64,000 nt of DNA from Salinigranum halophilum (GTDB lineage: Archaea; Halobacteriota; Halobacteria; Halobacteriales; Haloferacaceae). Made by a program: the position numbers and the translations under genes. Position 1 is the stretch's first letter, and each line of letters begins with the position of its first letter. The notes under the pieces were generated by a model. It had not been told where the DNA came from and did no database searches. It was given only the letters and a program-made list of their open reading frames with translations. The stretch is taken from contig NZ_SSNL01000006.1 in assembly GCF_007004735.1 (NCBI RefSeq), forward strand, positions 558,001 through 622,000, given 5' to 3'. Shown in pieces: positions 55,750 through 63,714 of this stretch.

Positions 55750-56796
55750 TCACTCCCGCTCGCCTCCGTCGGCTTCGAGTCCTTCTCGGGTCTGTCCGGG
55801 CCGTTGGCTTCGGAGCCGTCGAACGGTTGGGAGACGATGCGCCAGCCCCTGGGAGCCGACGGCGACGGCGTACACAGCAATCGCCGCAACGACGATCGAG
55901 CCCCCGGCCGCGATCCCGTAGACGTACGATAGTGTCACACCGGCTATCGCCGCGAATTCGGCTGCGATGATCGCCAGCAAGATGGACTGTTTAAAACTCC
56001 TGGCGACCTGCGTCGCGGCGGCGACCGGAACGACGAGCATCGCAGCGACTAGGATTACGCCCATGATCTGCATCGCGCTGACGACGACCAGTGCGGTGAG
56101 CACGACCATGAGGCGTTTGTACAGGCGAACGTTCAGTCGGGCCGCCTGTGCGGCGGTGGCGTCGAACGTGACGTACAGCAGCGGCCGGTACGTCAGCGTG
56201 ACGAGGCCGCCGACGATGAGACTCATCAGGACGAGGATACCGACGTTCGCCGTCGAGACGGTCGCGAGACTCCCGAAGAGGTAGGCGTCGATACCGACGG
56301 AGATGCCGCCGTCGGTCGCGGTGATGAGGATACTCCCGACGGCGAACCCGCCCGTAAGCACCATCGCTAGCGACGTGTCGGTGTACGCGCCGGCGTGTTC
56401 GACGAGTAACTCGACGAGCAGCGCCGTGACGACTGCGACGATGAACGCGGTGAGCAGCGGGGACAGCGAGAGTTGGAGGGCCGAATTGAGGAACAATCCG
56501 ACGGCGACACCGGCGAAGGCAGTGTGTGCGAGGGTGTCACTGAGCATCGACATCTCCCGATGGACGAGGAAGGTTCCGACCAGCGGGCCAATGATGGCGA
56601 TACAGACCGCGGCGAGGTACGCCCGCTGCATGAACGGGTAGGCAAGCATCGGCGCCCCGAGAACCTCCGCCAGGAGGTCCATGGTGGGGCCAACCACGGT
56701 GTCGAGGAACCACTCGATAGGGCCCGTGACGCCGAACCACAGGGCAGGCAGTTCGGCGAGTACCGTTCCGGCGAGGCGTTGGTGTGTGAGAAACAC
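55750..56796 (-). CDS. znuB: Zinc/manganese-type ABC transporter permease (ZnuB family)
   Basis: This 348-residue permease has the ABC-3 pattern with about eight membrane helices: QRAYLAAVCIAIIGPLVGTF, HREMSMLSDTLAHTAFAGVA, DGGISVGIDAYLFGSLATVS, and MQIMGVILVAAMLVVPVAAA near the end of the coupling region. It forms the channel of a metal importer with ZnuC and ZnuA. An N-terminal amphipathic extension of ~50 residues is longer than in bacterial ZnuB, and the C-terminal 35 residues are charged. It starts two bases after the ZnuC stop. Confidence 0.9.
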   Translation of the reverse strand: MFLTHQRLAGTVLAELPALWFGVTGPIEWFLDTVVGPTMDLLAEVLGAPMLAYPFMQRAYLAAVCIAIIGPLVGTFLVHREMSMLSDTLAHTAFAGVAVGLFLNSALQLSLSPLLTAFIVAVVTALLVELLVEHAGAYTDTSLAMVLTGGFAVGSILITATDGGISVGIDAYLFGSLATVSTANVGILVLMSLIVGGLVTLTYRPLLYVTFDATAAQAARLNVRLYKRLMVVLTALVVVSAMQIMGVILVAAMLVVPVAAATQVARSFKQSILLAIIAAEFAAIAGVTLSYVYGIAAGGSIVVAAIAVYAVAVGSQGLAHRLPTVRRLRSQRPGQTREGLEADGGERE

Positions 56797-56798
56797 GG

Positions 56799-57572
56799 TT
56801 AGTGGTCGTGGTGGAGGACGTTCTGGTCAGTCCCGTACGCTTGTGCGAGGGCGTCCGTTTCGACGAATTCGTCCGGAGTGCCGTCGAAGTACAGCTGGCG
56901 ATTGACACACGCGATGTCCGTCGCGTAGGTAGTGACGACGCCGATGTCGTGTTCGATGAGGATGACGGTCAGGCCGGTCGCGTTCAGGTCGTGCAGGAGG
57001 CTGTAGAACTCCTCTCTGGATTCGGCATCGACGCCGACCGTCGGTTCGTCGAGCGCGAGCAGGTCGGCCTCCGAGGCGAGCGCGCGGGCGATGAAGACTC
57101 GTTGTCGTTGGCCACCGGACAGTCGGCCGATTCGCCGTGACGCGAGATCAGTGATTCCGACCTGCTCCAGCGCTCCCTCGACCGCTCGCCGATCCGTTGC
57201 CGAGAATCGGCCGAAGAGCCGCCGCGGGTACCGCCCCATCTCGACAACTTCTCGAACCGTGACCGGCATATCGCGCGCCGCCTTCGTCGCGTCCTGTGCG
57301 ACGTATCCGATTCGCTCACCGGCCTCGAACTCGTGGGCGGGTTCGCCGAACAGCGAAACCGTTCCACTGTCGGGCCGTCGGAGACCGAGCATCAGGTCGA
57401 GCAGCGTGCTCTTGCCGCTTCCGTTTGGACCCACCAGTCCGAGGAAGGCCCCGGGTTCGACGTCGATCGACACCGACTCGAGAACCGGGATCTCTCCGTA
57501 GCCGAACGTGACGTCGTCGACGCTGATCACCGTATCCGTCGACCGATCTCTTCTAGTGGTTGCTGTCGTCAT
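56799..57572 (-). CDS. znuC: Zinc/manganese-type ABC transporter ATPase (ZnuC family)
   Basis: This 257-residue ATPase starts at ATG 57572 (MTTATTRRDR), overlapping the DUF7511-like stop (ATGA). It shows Walker A GLVGPNGSGKSTLLDLML, the Q-loop in IGYVAQDATKAARDMPVTV, the signature LSGGQRQRVFIARALASE, Walker B DLLALDEPTVGVD and the H-loop ILIEHDIGVV. It powers the ZnuB permease. The longer open frame from 57755 runs out of frame through the small gene and is rejected. Confidence 0.93.
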   Translation of the reverse strand: MTTATTRRDRSTDTVISVDDVTFGYGEIPVLESVSIDVEPGAFLGLVGPNGSGKSTLLDLMLGLRRPDSGTVSLFGEPAHEFEAGERIGYVAQDATKAARDMPVTVREVVEMGRYPRRLFGRFSATDRRAVEGALEQVGITDLASRRIGRLSGGQRQRVFIARALASEADLLALDEPTVGVDAESREEFYSLLHDLNATGLTVILIEHDIGVVTTYATDIACVNRQLYFDGTPDEFVETDALAQAYGTDQNVLHHDH

Positions 57573-57790
57573 CGGTAGTCGTCGAGGTCGACGAACGAAT
57601 CCCCGTACGCCGTAATCCAGGTCGTCGTCCGAAACGGAACGGCCACGTCCGGCGGATAGATCGTACAGACGGGTCTCTCGGCCGGGCCGACGACCAGTGC
57701 CATCAATCCCGAGCGAGGTGTATCGGACGGACCGGGCGCGGCGTTCCCGTCCCACTCCGGTTCCGTGTCGTCAGACGTGGTGTCGCTCAT
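57569..57790 (-). CDS. Small DUF7511-like protein between znuA and znuC
   Basis: This 73-residue protein starts MSDTTSDDTEPEWDGN at ATG 57790, inside the znuA stop (ATGA), and ends inside the znuC start. The conserved part is GLMALVVGPAERPVCTIYPP, then TTTWITAYGDSFVDLDDYR. It resembles a short haloarchaeal family that I believe is DUF7511. It is a cytoplasmic accessory protein of unknown role, tightly coupled to the transporter genes. Confidence 0.7.
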   Translation of the reverse strand: MSDTTSDDTEPEWDGNAAPGPSDTPRSGLMALVVGPAERPVCTIYPPDVAVPFRTTTWITAYGDSFVDLDDYR

Positions 57791-59382
57791 GCTGCGTCGA
57801 GGGCCTGCTTCAGCGTCTCGAGATTGATGTTTTCCATGATTTCGACGTAACCCCACCCCTCGCCGGCCCACTCTTGGGTCTGTCCTGGAATCGGCGTCAG
57901 CGGCAGGACTTCGGTGGCGTCGGTTTCTTCGACGAGCTGGTTCGCCGCGGTCTGGGATTCGAGCGGATCCGCACAGACGTACTGGAGGTCGTGCTCGGCA
58001 ATGATCTCCTGGGCCCGCTCAATGTCCTTCGGGGTCGGCTGGTCGTCCGGTGACAGTCCCGTCAACGTCTGGACCTCGAAGCCATAGCGCTGGCCGAGGT
58101 ACTGGAAGGCGTTGTGACCAGCGACGAACACGACGTCTTTCGAGGCGCTCTCCAGCGTGGACTGGAACGACTCGTCGAGTTCGTCGAGACGGTTACGGTA
58201 CGACTCGGCGTTCTCGGCGTAGACACTGGCATTGTCGCTATCGACGTCGACGAACCCGCTCCTGATATTGCCGACAGCCTGCTTTGCCCGCATCGGGTCC
58301 AACCAGAAGTGCGGGTCCGCCCCGCCGGAGTGGTCGTGGTTGTGTCCCTCGTCACCTTCGTGATCGCTTTCTCCCTCGTGCTCGTCTTCGTGTTCCTCCC
58401 CACTCTCGTGGTCGTGTTCACCTTCGTGCTCGCCATCGCCCTCGTGTCCGTGTTCGCCGGCAGTCTCGGTCACTTCGGGTTCGATGGCCGACCCACTGCC
58501 GTTGGTGAGCGTCGCGTCGAACTCCGCGGGAGCGTGCTGGGCGAAGAGGACGTAGTGGCCCTCCGTTTCGATATCGAGGGAGAACGTCGTCTCGCCAGAG
58601 TCCGCGAACTGGAGGTGATAGAGTGACTCACTGGACGGCGTGAGTGTCTCTCCGCCTTCTACCGGTGTGTGCGTGTCGTGGTCGCCGTAGAGGGTGGTTG
58701 CGGTCTCCTCGACGTGGCGAATGCCGTGGTCGCCGCCCTCTTCGGTTGCGGCAACGGCGAGCTGCATCTTCGGATCGGGGCCCTCGTGGAACGTGTACGT
58801 GTAGGTGCCAGCTTCGAGGTGGTAAAGACCAGCCCACTCCCACGGGGCCGATTCGCCGTGGTGCTCCTCGTGGTCTCCCTCTTCGTGTTCGTCGTGGCCG
58901 TGTTCTCCTTCGCCTTCGTGGCCTTCCTCGTGGTCTTCTTTGTGACCGTGATCGTGGTCGTGTCCGCCTTCGATGAGGTCGATACCAGCACCGGCAACGA
59001 CGATGTCGACATTGGCGTCGTCGTCATGGAGACTCGTCACGAGGTCGTCAGCCCACGGCTGGAACCCCTCCATCCCGTAGAGAAAGAGATCCGATTCGAG
59101 GACCGTTCCCTGAATCTGCGGCCCTGGTTCCCACCCGTGGCCGTGTTGGCCGATCGGGACGAGCGTCTCTGCGGTCGCGGTGTCGCCTGCAACCTGGCTG
59201 GCCAAGTCTCCGAATACGAAGAACGAAGACTGGGCTTCCGGCCCGGCGTTCTCTGTCGGTGTCGAGTCGTCGTTCTCCGTCGCGCCGGAGTCGTCGTTGC
59301 TCGACGTACAGCCCGGGAGCGCGCCGATGGTTGCCGTACCGAGTCCAGCTGCGATGAGTCGTCGTCGGGTGTATCGAGGCAT
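57787..59382 (-). CDS. znuA: Zinc-binding lipoprotein ZnuA with His-rich loops and an inserted beta domain
   Basis: This 531-residue solute-binding protein has a Tat-type lipoprotein signal (YTRRRLIAAGLGTATIGALP, then GC). The ZnuA/TroA fold is split: an N-terminal lobe (FFVFGDLASQVAGDTATAET, with the metal His in PIGQHGHGWEP) and a C-terminal lobe (ADPHFWLDPMRAKQAVGNIR, FVAGHNAFQYLGQRYGFEVQ). Between them lie a first His/Asp/Glu-rich loop (about 138-178), a beta domain (TYTYTFHEGPDPKMQLAVAA, then GHYVLFAQHAPAEF) and a second His-rich loop (about 305-350). Such loops sequester zinc. It is the first gene of the operon; a TATA element lies 26 bp upstream of ATG 59382. Confidence 0.92.
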   Translation of the reverse strand: MPRYTRRRLIAAGLGTATIGALPGCTSSNDDSGATENDDSTPTENAGPEAQSSFFVFGDLASQVAGDTATAETLVPIGQHGHGWEPGPQIQGTVLESDLFLYGMEGFQPWADDLVTSLHDDDANVDIVVAGAGIDLIEGGHDHDHGHKEDHEEGHEGEGEHGHDEHEEGDHEEHHGESAPWEWAGLYHLEAGTYTYTFHEGPDPKMQLAVAATEEGGDHGIRHVEETATTLYGDHDTHTPVEGGETLTPSSESLYHLQFADSGETTFSLDIETEGHYVLFAQHAPAEFDATLTNGSGSAIEPEVTETAGEHGHEGDGEHEGEHDHESGEEHEDEHEGESDHEGDEGHNHDHSGGADPHFWLDPMRAKQAVGNIRSGFVDVDSDNASVYAENAESYRNRLDELDESFQSTLESASKDVVFVAGHNAFQYLGQRYGFEVQTLTGLSPDDQPTPKDIERAQEIIAEHDLQYVCADPLESQTAANQLVEETDATEVLPLTPIPGQTQEWAGEGWGYVEIMENINLETLKQALDAA

Positions 59383-59386
59383 CTGT

Positions 59387-59412
59387 TGTTAACATAGCTC
59401 GACTATATAATA
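59387..59412 (-). promoter_or_regulatory. znuA promoter with start-proximal palindrome
   Basis: The TATA-like ctatataataag (59403-59412 in plus orientation) is about 26 bp before the znuA ATG, fitting a leaderless transcript. The palindrome tgttaaca (59387-59394) lies between TATA and start. Read on the minus strand the start reads gttaacaacag-ATG, which matches cttaataacag-ATG at cobW1. Confidence 0.6.
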
Positions 59413-59602
59413 AGAGCTATGATTTTAGATAGAAGAATTAATAATAATCCCCTAGACGAGATGAAGTCTTACTGACTGGTGCCGGGGTAACTAATAGGAG
59501 TCGTAGAATTGCTAATCGTTGCTACCCCAGCTTCCGTATTACATAAGCCCGAGAAGCGTGCTAACAGGCATTTAGTAGCTGTGGCACCCAGATACGGTTG
59601 CA
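59395..59602. other. AT-rich divergent intergenic region
   Basis: Upstream of the znuA promoter the region contains taatataatc-like runs (59436-59452) and then returns to mixed composition before the small gene at 59603. It separates two opposite transcription units. No other feature is recognised. Confidence 0.4.
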
Positions 59603-59737
59603 ATGTGCCACTGCTTCAGCGACCTGACCGAGATGAGTGACGAAGAGCGAGCGGAGGTTCTCGAAGAACACTCGGCGGAAGATTTCCGAGCGCAATACAC
59701 CATCGAAGAACTAGAAACCCTCGGCGTCACCGCCTGA
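59603..59737 (+). CDS. 44-residue CxC microprotein
   Basis: ATG 59603 opens MCHCFSDLTEMSDEERAEVL, then EEHSAEDFRAQYTIEELETL and GVTA, ending at TGA 59735. The N-terminal C-H-C triplet is a possible metal-binding site and the rest is acidic and helical. Similar short MCHCF proteins are common in haloarchaea and are usually unannotated. Its position between znuA and the cbiL operon suggests a link to metal handling. Confidence 0.65.
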   Translation: MCHCFSDLTEMSDEERAEVLEEHSAEDFRAQYTIEELETLGVTA

Positions 59738-59782
59738 GGCTACCTCACGGGTCCCACTTGGACGACCGACAGCGTCCGCCCA

Positions 59783-60448
59783 TCACGCAGACCCGGCCGC
59801 CTCCCGTTTCTCAGCGTACGCGAGCGTGTAGTAGTCCCGATCAGTCACCTCACCGGGGTCGTTCGTAACGAGAGCCTCATCCGTATCCATGAACAGTCGC
59901 CGACCGAACGTCACCTCGTACCCTGCCCCAGTCATCTTTTCGTATGTCGTCGGTGCGTCAGTCACCTTGAACAGGATTAACCGGTTCGGACCGATAGGTG
60001 CTGCCCCGTCAGTCGCCTCGCGGAGCGTCAGTTCCGCACCGGCGTCGATGTCGACCCCGAGGACCGAGGCGAACGCTGTCACACTGCTGACACCGGGAAC
60101 GACTTCGATGTCGACGGTGGGATGCTGCTCACGAAGCGTCCGACGCAGGTGTCCGAACGTCGAGTAGATACATGGGTCGCCGAGCGTGACGAACGCCGCG
60201 TCGGCCTCTCGGGCTTTCGGCGCGACTTCTGCGGCCGCCGTCTTCCACGCTGCCTGCAGTTCTTCGGGATCGGTCGTCATCGGGAACTCGAGGTCACTCA
60301 GCTTCGATTCGGCAACGTACTCGGCTGCGACGCGCCGTGACAGTCGTCCTGGTGAGTAGACGACGTCGACCGATTCGAGTCGTCGCTTGCCGCGAACCGT
60401 GAGCAGGTCGGTCGCACCCGGTCCCAGCCCGATTCCGTAGAGTGTCAT
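59783..60448 (-). CDS. cbiL: Cobalt-factor II/precorrin-2 C20-methyltransferase
   Basis: This 221-residue SAM-dependent tetrapyrrole methyltransferase opens with MTLYGIGLGPGATDLLTVRG, continues with VTLGDPCIYSTFGHLRRTLR (the conserved GDP-x-x-Y-ST motif of CbiL), then VEVVPGVSSVTAF-like sequence and RLILFKVTDAPTTYEKM. CbiL methylates C20 of cobalt-factor II in the anaerobic cobalamin pathway. No other cbi gene is next to it; it follows moaB (43-bp gap) behind the two CobW-like GTPase genes. Confidence 0.9.
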   Translation of the reverse strand: MTLYGIGLGPGATDLLTVRGKRRLESVDVVYSPGRLSRRVAAEYVAESKLSDLEFPMTTDPEELQAAWKTAAAEVAPKAREADAAFVTLGDPCIYSTFGHLRRTLREQHPTVDIEVVPGVSSVTAFASVLGVDIDAGAELTLREATDGAAPIGPNRLILFKVTDAPTTYEKMTGAGYEVTFGRRLFMDTDEALVTNDPGEVTDRDYYTLAYAEKREAAGSA

Positions 60449-60491
60449 CGGTTATGTTCCTCCCCCCGAGTCTAAGACTTCGGTTCCGGAT

Positions 60492-61076
60492 TTACTCATC
60501 AGTCTCACCAGCCGTGTGTCGGGTTGCAAGCCCGGCGAGATGCGGGGCTTCCTCTGCGATAATCTCCGCCGTAGCGAGCTCGACGGCGTTCACACTCCCC
60601 GGTAGCACGAACACTGGTACGTCACGGGCGATGCCCGCTGTCGCACGGGTCGAGACGATACGTGTTCGTACCTCCTCCCACGAGAGCCATCTGAACGCCT
60701 CGCCGAAGCCCGGCAGTTCGCGGTCAAAGAGCTCGCTCACCGCGTCCGGAGTGACGTCGTCGACGGTGACGCCCGTCCCGCCCGTGGTGACGACGAGGTC
60801 GACGTCCGGCCGATCTAAGCACTCGCTCACTGTGGTCTTGATTCGGACGTAGTCGTCCGGAACCATCCGGCGTGACGTGACGACGTGATCCGCTTCGATG
60901 AGGATACTCGCAATGGCGTCGCCACTGGGATCGGGTGGCGTCTTTTCGACGCCAGCTCCGCGAGACGAGGATACGGTTACGATGGCCACGCCCAGCGGGT
61001 CGAGACAGTCGTGACCGTCGGTATCCGTCGTCCGTCGGTCCTCTACTGGAGGAAGTTCGCGGTCATTCTGGATCAC
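60492..61076 (-). CDS. moaB: MoaB/MogA-family molybdopterin biosynthesis protein
   Basis: This 194-residue protein has the MoaB/Mog fold: GVAIVTVSSSRG, the active-site motif DLVVTTGGTGVTVDDVTPDA and FVLPGSVNAVELATAEIIAE. It adenylates molybdopterin in molybdenum/tungsten cofactor synthesis. The GTG start at 61076 overlaps the upstream CobW stop (GTGA), so translation is coupled to copy 2. An N-terminal extension of ~25 residues precedes the fold. Confidence 0.9.
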   Translation of the reverse strand: MIQNDRELPPVEDRRTTDTDGHDCLDPLGVAIVTVSSSRGAGVEKTPPDPSGDAIASILIEADHVVTSRRMVPDDYVRIKTTVSECLDRPDVDLVVTTGGTGVTVDDVTPDAVSELFDRELPGFGEAFRWLSWEEVRTRIVSTRATAGIARDVPVFVLPGSVNAVELATAEIIAEEAPHLAGLATRHTAGETDE

Positions 61077-62398
61077 GATAGGTCACCTACCACGAGACGT
61101 TGTTCCATCGGGGGCTGCGACCGCTCTATCGTCCCTGGGAACGGATTCTCGAACGCCTCCCAGTCGTCTTCCATCCTTGTCTCCGAAACGAGGCAAGCGT
61201 CGAGAGCGTCGGAGATGGCGAATTCGTCCATCCCAGCGCCGATGAAGACGAGTTTTACTTCGCGGTCACCCCACTGTTCGTCCCAGTGGAGGTCTGACCG
61301 CGATTCGCGATAGGACTCGCGCTGGAACTCGGGAAGCGTGACCGCCCACCGGCCGTTGACCTCGACGTGGGTCTGTGTACCCGCCTGGCTCAAGTCGAGG
61401 GCGTAGCGCTCGCGGCCAGCGACCCACAGGTGTCCCTTCGCTCTGACGACGGAATCGGGGAACGAGCGGAGCCACTCGCTGAAGCGTTCGGGATGGAACG
61501 GCCGGTGGCGCTCGTAGACGAACGAGTTGACACCGAACTCCTCTGGTGGGTGACGGTGGTCGTGCGCTCCGTCGTGGCTGTGGTCGTGGTCGTCGCCACG
61601 TCCGTGTTCGTGACTGTGGTCGTCCACCTCCGTCTGGCTCTCGTGGTGCTCGTCTGGATCAACGTCTGTGCCGTCTCCGTGATCGGGCGAGAGCACCTGT
61701 TTCCACCGGGCGGAGTTACTCGCCTCGGCTTGATCGAACCGACCCGTTCCGAGAACTCGTTCCGGGTCGACGGTGCTTTCGGTCGTTCGGACGATGTCGA
61801 CCCCGGGATGGAGTGTTCGGACGACGCGTTCGACCGCTTCGCGCTCTGTCTCGGAGACGAGATCGCACTTGTTGAGGACGAGGACGTCGCAGAACTCGAC
61901 CTGCTCGGCGAGGAGGTCCGACAGCGGTCGGGCGTCGTCTGTCGGCTTGAGTGGGTGGCCATCGACGAACGTCTGATGGAACTGTGCGGCGTCGACCACC
62001 GTGACGGTCGTATCGAGATCGTACAGTGCTGACGCACGTGCGGGCGAGACGAACCGCTGGGCGATGGGGACCGGGTCACTGATACCCGAGGCCTCGATGA
62101 CCAGATAGTCGAACTCCTCGTCGAAGGCGAGGCGTCTCAGTTCCTGGTCGAGTTCGTTCTGCAGCCCACAGCAGATACAGCCGTTCGACAGTTCCGTGAC
62201 ACCGCCGTCTTCCATCGAGAGTTCGGAGCCGTTCTCGATGAGCTCGGCATCGACGTTCACCTCGCCCACGTCGTTGACGAGCACGGCGATGTCGTACTGT
62301 GCGCCGCCGACGGTCAGGAGGTGATTGAGCAGGGTCGTCTTGCCCGCCCCGAGCCCACCGCTCAGGATCGTGACCGGGGGTTGCTCGTCGACGGCCAT
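61073..62398 (-). CDS. COG0523 (CobW-like) GTPase, copy 2, with a His-rich loop
   Basis: This 441-residue protein shows Walker A VTILSGGLGAGKTTLLNHLL, CxCC in ELSNGCICCGLQNELDQEL, the E-A-S-G-I-S-D-P switch and NKCD. A loop at about residues 240-285 is rich in His and Asp (HSHEHGRGDDHDHSHDGAHD), typical of zinc- or nickel/cobalt-binding metallochaperones. The CobW C-domain follows (NSFVYERHRPFHPERFSEWL). It is the only one of the three COG0523 genes here with such a loop. The ATG shares its first base with the copy 3 stop. Confidence 0.92.
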   Translation of the reverse strand: MAVDEQPPVTILSGGLGAGKTTLLNHLLTVGGAQYDIAVLVNDVGEVNVDAELIENGSELSMEDGGVTELSNGCICCGLQNELDQELRRLAFDEEFDYLVIEASGISDPVPIAQRFVSPARASALYDLDTTVTVVDAAQFHQTFVDGHPLKPTDDARPLSDLLAEQVEFCDVLVLNKCDLVSETEREAVERVVRTLHPGVDIVRTTESTVDPERVLGTGRFDQAEASNSARWKQVLSPDHGDGTDVDPDEHHESQTEVDDHSHEHGRGDDHDHSHDGAHDHRHPPEEFGVNSFVYERHRPFHPERFSEWLRSFPDSVVRAKGHLWVAGRERYALDLSQAGTQTHVEVNGRWAVTLPEFQRESYRESRSDLHWDEQWGDREVKLVFIGAGMDEFAISDALDACLVSETRMEDDWEAFENPFPGTIERSQPPMEQRLVVGDLS

Positions 62399-63615
62399 CA
62401 GTCGTCAGCCAGTGCGAGTTCGCGCTGATCTTCGAAACTGAACGGGTCCGGATACTCGTTCCAGTCCTCCGCCATCTCTGCGTCCGAGAGGACACAGTCT
62501 TCCAGTCGCTCGACCAGTGTTTCCTGATCGAATTCGCGACCGATGAACACGAGCTGGACCCCGCGATCGCCCCACTGGTCGTCCCAGTCCTCTTTGATAC
62601 CAGGACGGGCAGCGAAGTAGCGCTCCTGTTCAGCCTTCGGGAGCGTTGCAATCCATCTCCCCTTCGGACCGGCCCGGACCGACTGGCCTGCTTTGTCGAG
62701 CCCCATCGCGATGTCTTCGCGACCGGCGGACCAAAAAAAGCCCTTCGCGCGAACGATACCGTCGGGGAGATCGGCAAAGAGACGAGCGATCCGCTCGGGA
62801 TGGAACGGCCGGTCGGCATCAAAAACGAAGGACGTGACCCCATGTTCATCGGCGGCTGACTCGTGGTGATGTCCTTCTTGCAATTCACGCATCCATCCAG
62901 CAGACTGACTCGCCGCGTCGAAGTCGAATCGACCCGTGTTCAGGATCTCTTCGGGATCGGCGGCGCCGTGTTCGGTCCGGATGATCTTCGCTCGCGGCTG
63001 GAGCGTCTTCAGGACGGCCTCCATTTTCTCGAGTTCGTCGTCCGGGACGAGGTCACACTTGTTCAGCAGCAGAACGTCACAGAATTCGATCTGGTCCATG
63101 AGCGCTTCTTCTGGGACACGATTGCCCTGCGGCTCCATTTCGTCGTCAGTGAGCACCTGTCCGGAGTCGAAACCCTGCCAGAAGCTGTGTGCGTCGACGA
63201 CGCTGACCATCGTGTCGAGTTCGTACACTCCCGTGGGGTCGAACTCCGCGTCCTCGAACCCGCGGGCGAACGTCTGGGCGACCGGAATCGGTTCGCTGAT
63301 TCCAGACGATTCCACGAGGAGGTAGTCGAAGTCTCGCTCTTCGGCCAATCGCCCCACCTCGTCGAGCATGTCGCCACGAAGACGGCAGCAGATACACCCG
63401 TTCGACAGCTCGATGATCTCCTCGTCGTTCTGTGTGACCTCCGACTCGCGTTCGACGAGGTCAGCGTCGACATTCACCTCCCCCATGTCATTGACGACGA
63501 CGGCGGCGTTCAGTTCTCGCTCGCTACTGAGAATGTGGTTGAGCGTCGTCGTCTTGCCGGCACCGAGGCTTCCACTGAGAATTGTTACCGGGATCGGGTC
63601 GTTGTTGAACGGCAT
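62398..63615 (-). CDS. COG0523 (CobW-like) GTPase, copy 3
   Basis: This 405-residue protein starts MPFNNDPIPVTILSGSLGAG at ATG 63615; an earlier frame start at 63639 is unlikely because a TATA-like element sits at 63640-63650. It shows Walker A, CxCC in ELSNGCICCRLRGDMLDEV, E-S-S-G-I-S-E-P and NKCD. It is most similar to copy 1 and lacks a His-rich loop. It leads the operon with copy 2, moaB and cbiL and is divergent from the NikR-like gene. Confidence 0.92.
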   Translation of the reverse strand: MPFNNDPIPVTILSGSLGAGKTTTLNHILSSERELNAAVVVNDMGEVNVDADLVERESEVTQNDEEIIELSNGCICCRLRGDMLDEVGRLAEERDFDYLLVESSGISEPIPVAQTFARGFEDAEFDPTGVYELDTMVSVVDAHSFWQGFDSGQVLTDDEMEPQGNRVPEEALMDQIEFCDVLLLNKCDLVPDDELEKMEAVLKTLQPRAKIIRTEHGAADPEEILNTGRFDFDAASQSAGWMRELQEGHHHESAADEHGVTSFVFDADRPFHPERIARLFADLPDGIVRAKGFFWSAGREDIAMGLDKAGQSVRAGPKGRWIATLPKAEQERYFAARPGIKEDWDDQWGDRGVQLVFIGREFDQETLVERLEDCVLSDAEMAEDWNEYPDPFSFEDQRELALADD

Positions 63616-63618
63616 ACG

Positions 63619-63706
63619 TAAGTTATGAATCTGCTTCACTAAAATACTAATTATTACGGTATAGACTCGAGTATCATAACAGAATATAATAACTTAGAGT
63701 AAGTTG
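63619..63706. promoter_or_regulatory. Divergent cobW3/nikR-like promoter with AACTTA sites
   Basis: On the nikR side, aatataataa (63684-63693) lies 27 bp before ATG 63715 and the perfect inverted repeat aactta-gag-taagtt (63692-63706) is between it and the start. On the cobW3 side, attagtatttta (minus) lies about 30 bp before ATG 63615 and a single taagtt half-site (63619-63624) abuts the start. This layout fits repression by the adjacent regulator, overlapping the transcription start. Confidence 0.55.
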
Positions 63707-63714
63707 TTAGTATA

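Noticed and set aside
63622-63681. gttatga/tcataac inverted pair as a classical NikR operator
   Set aside because: The half-sites are 46 bp apart, much longer than the spacing of known NikR operators; the compact AACTTA palindrome is a better candidate.
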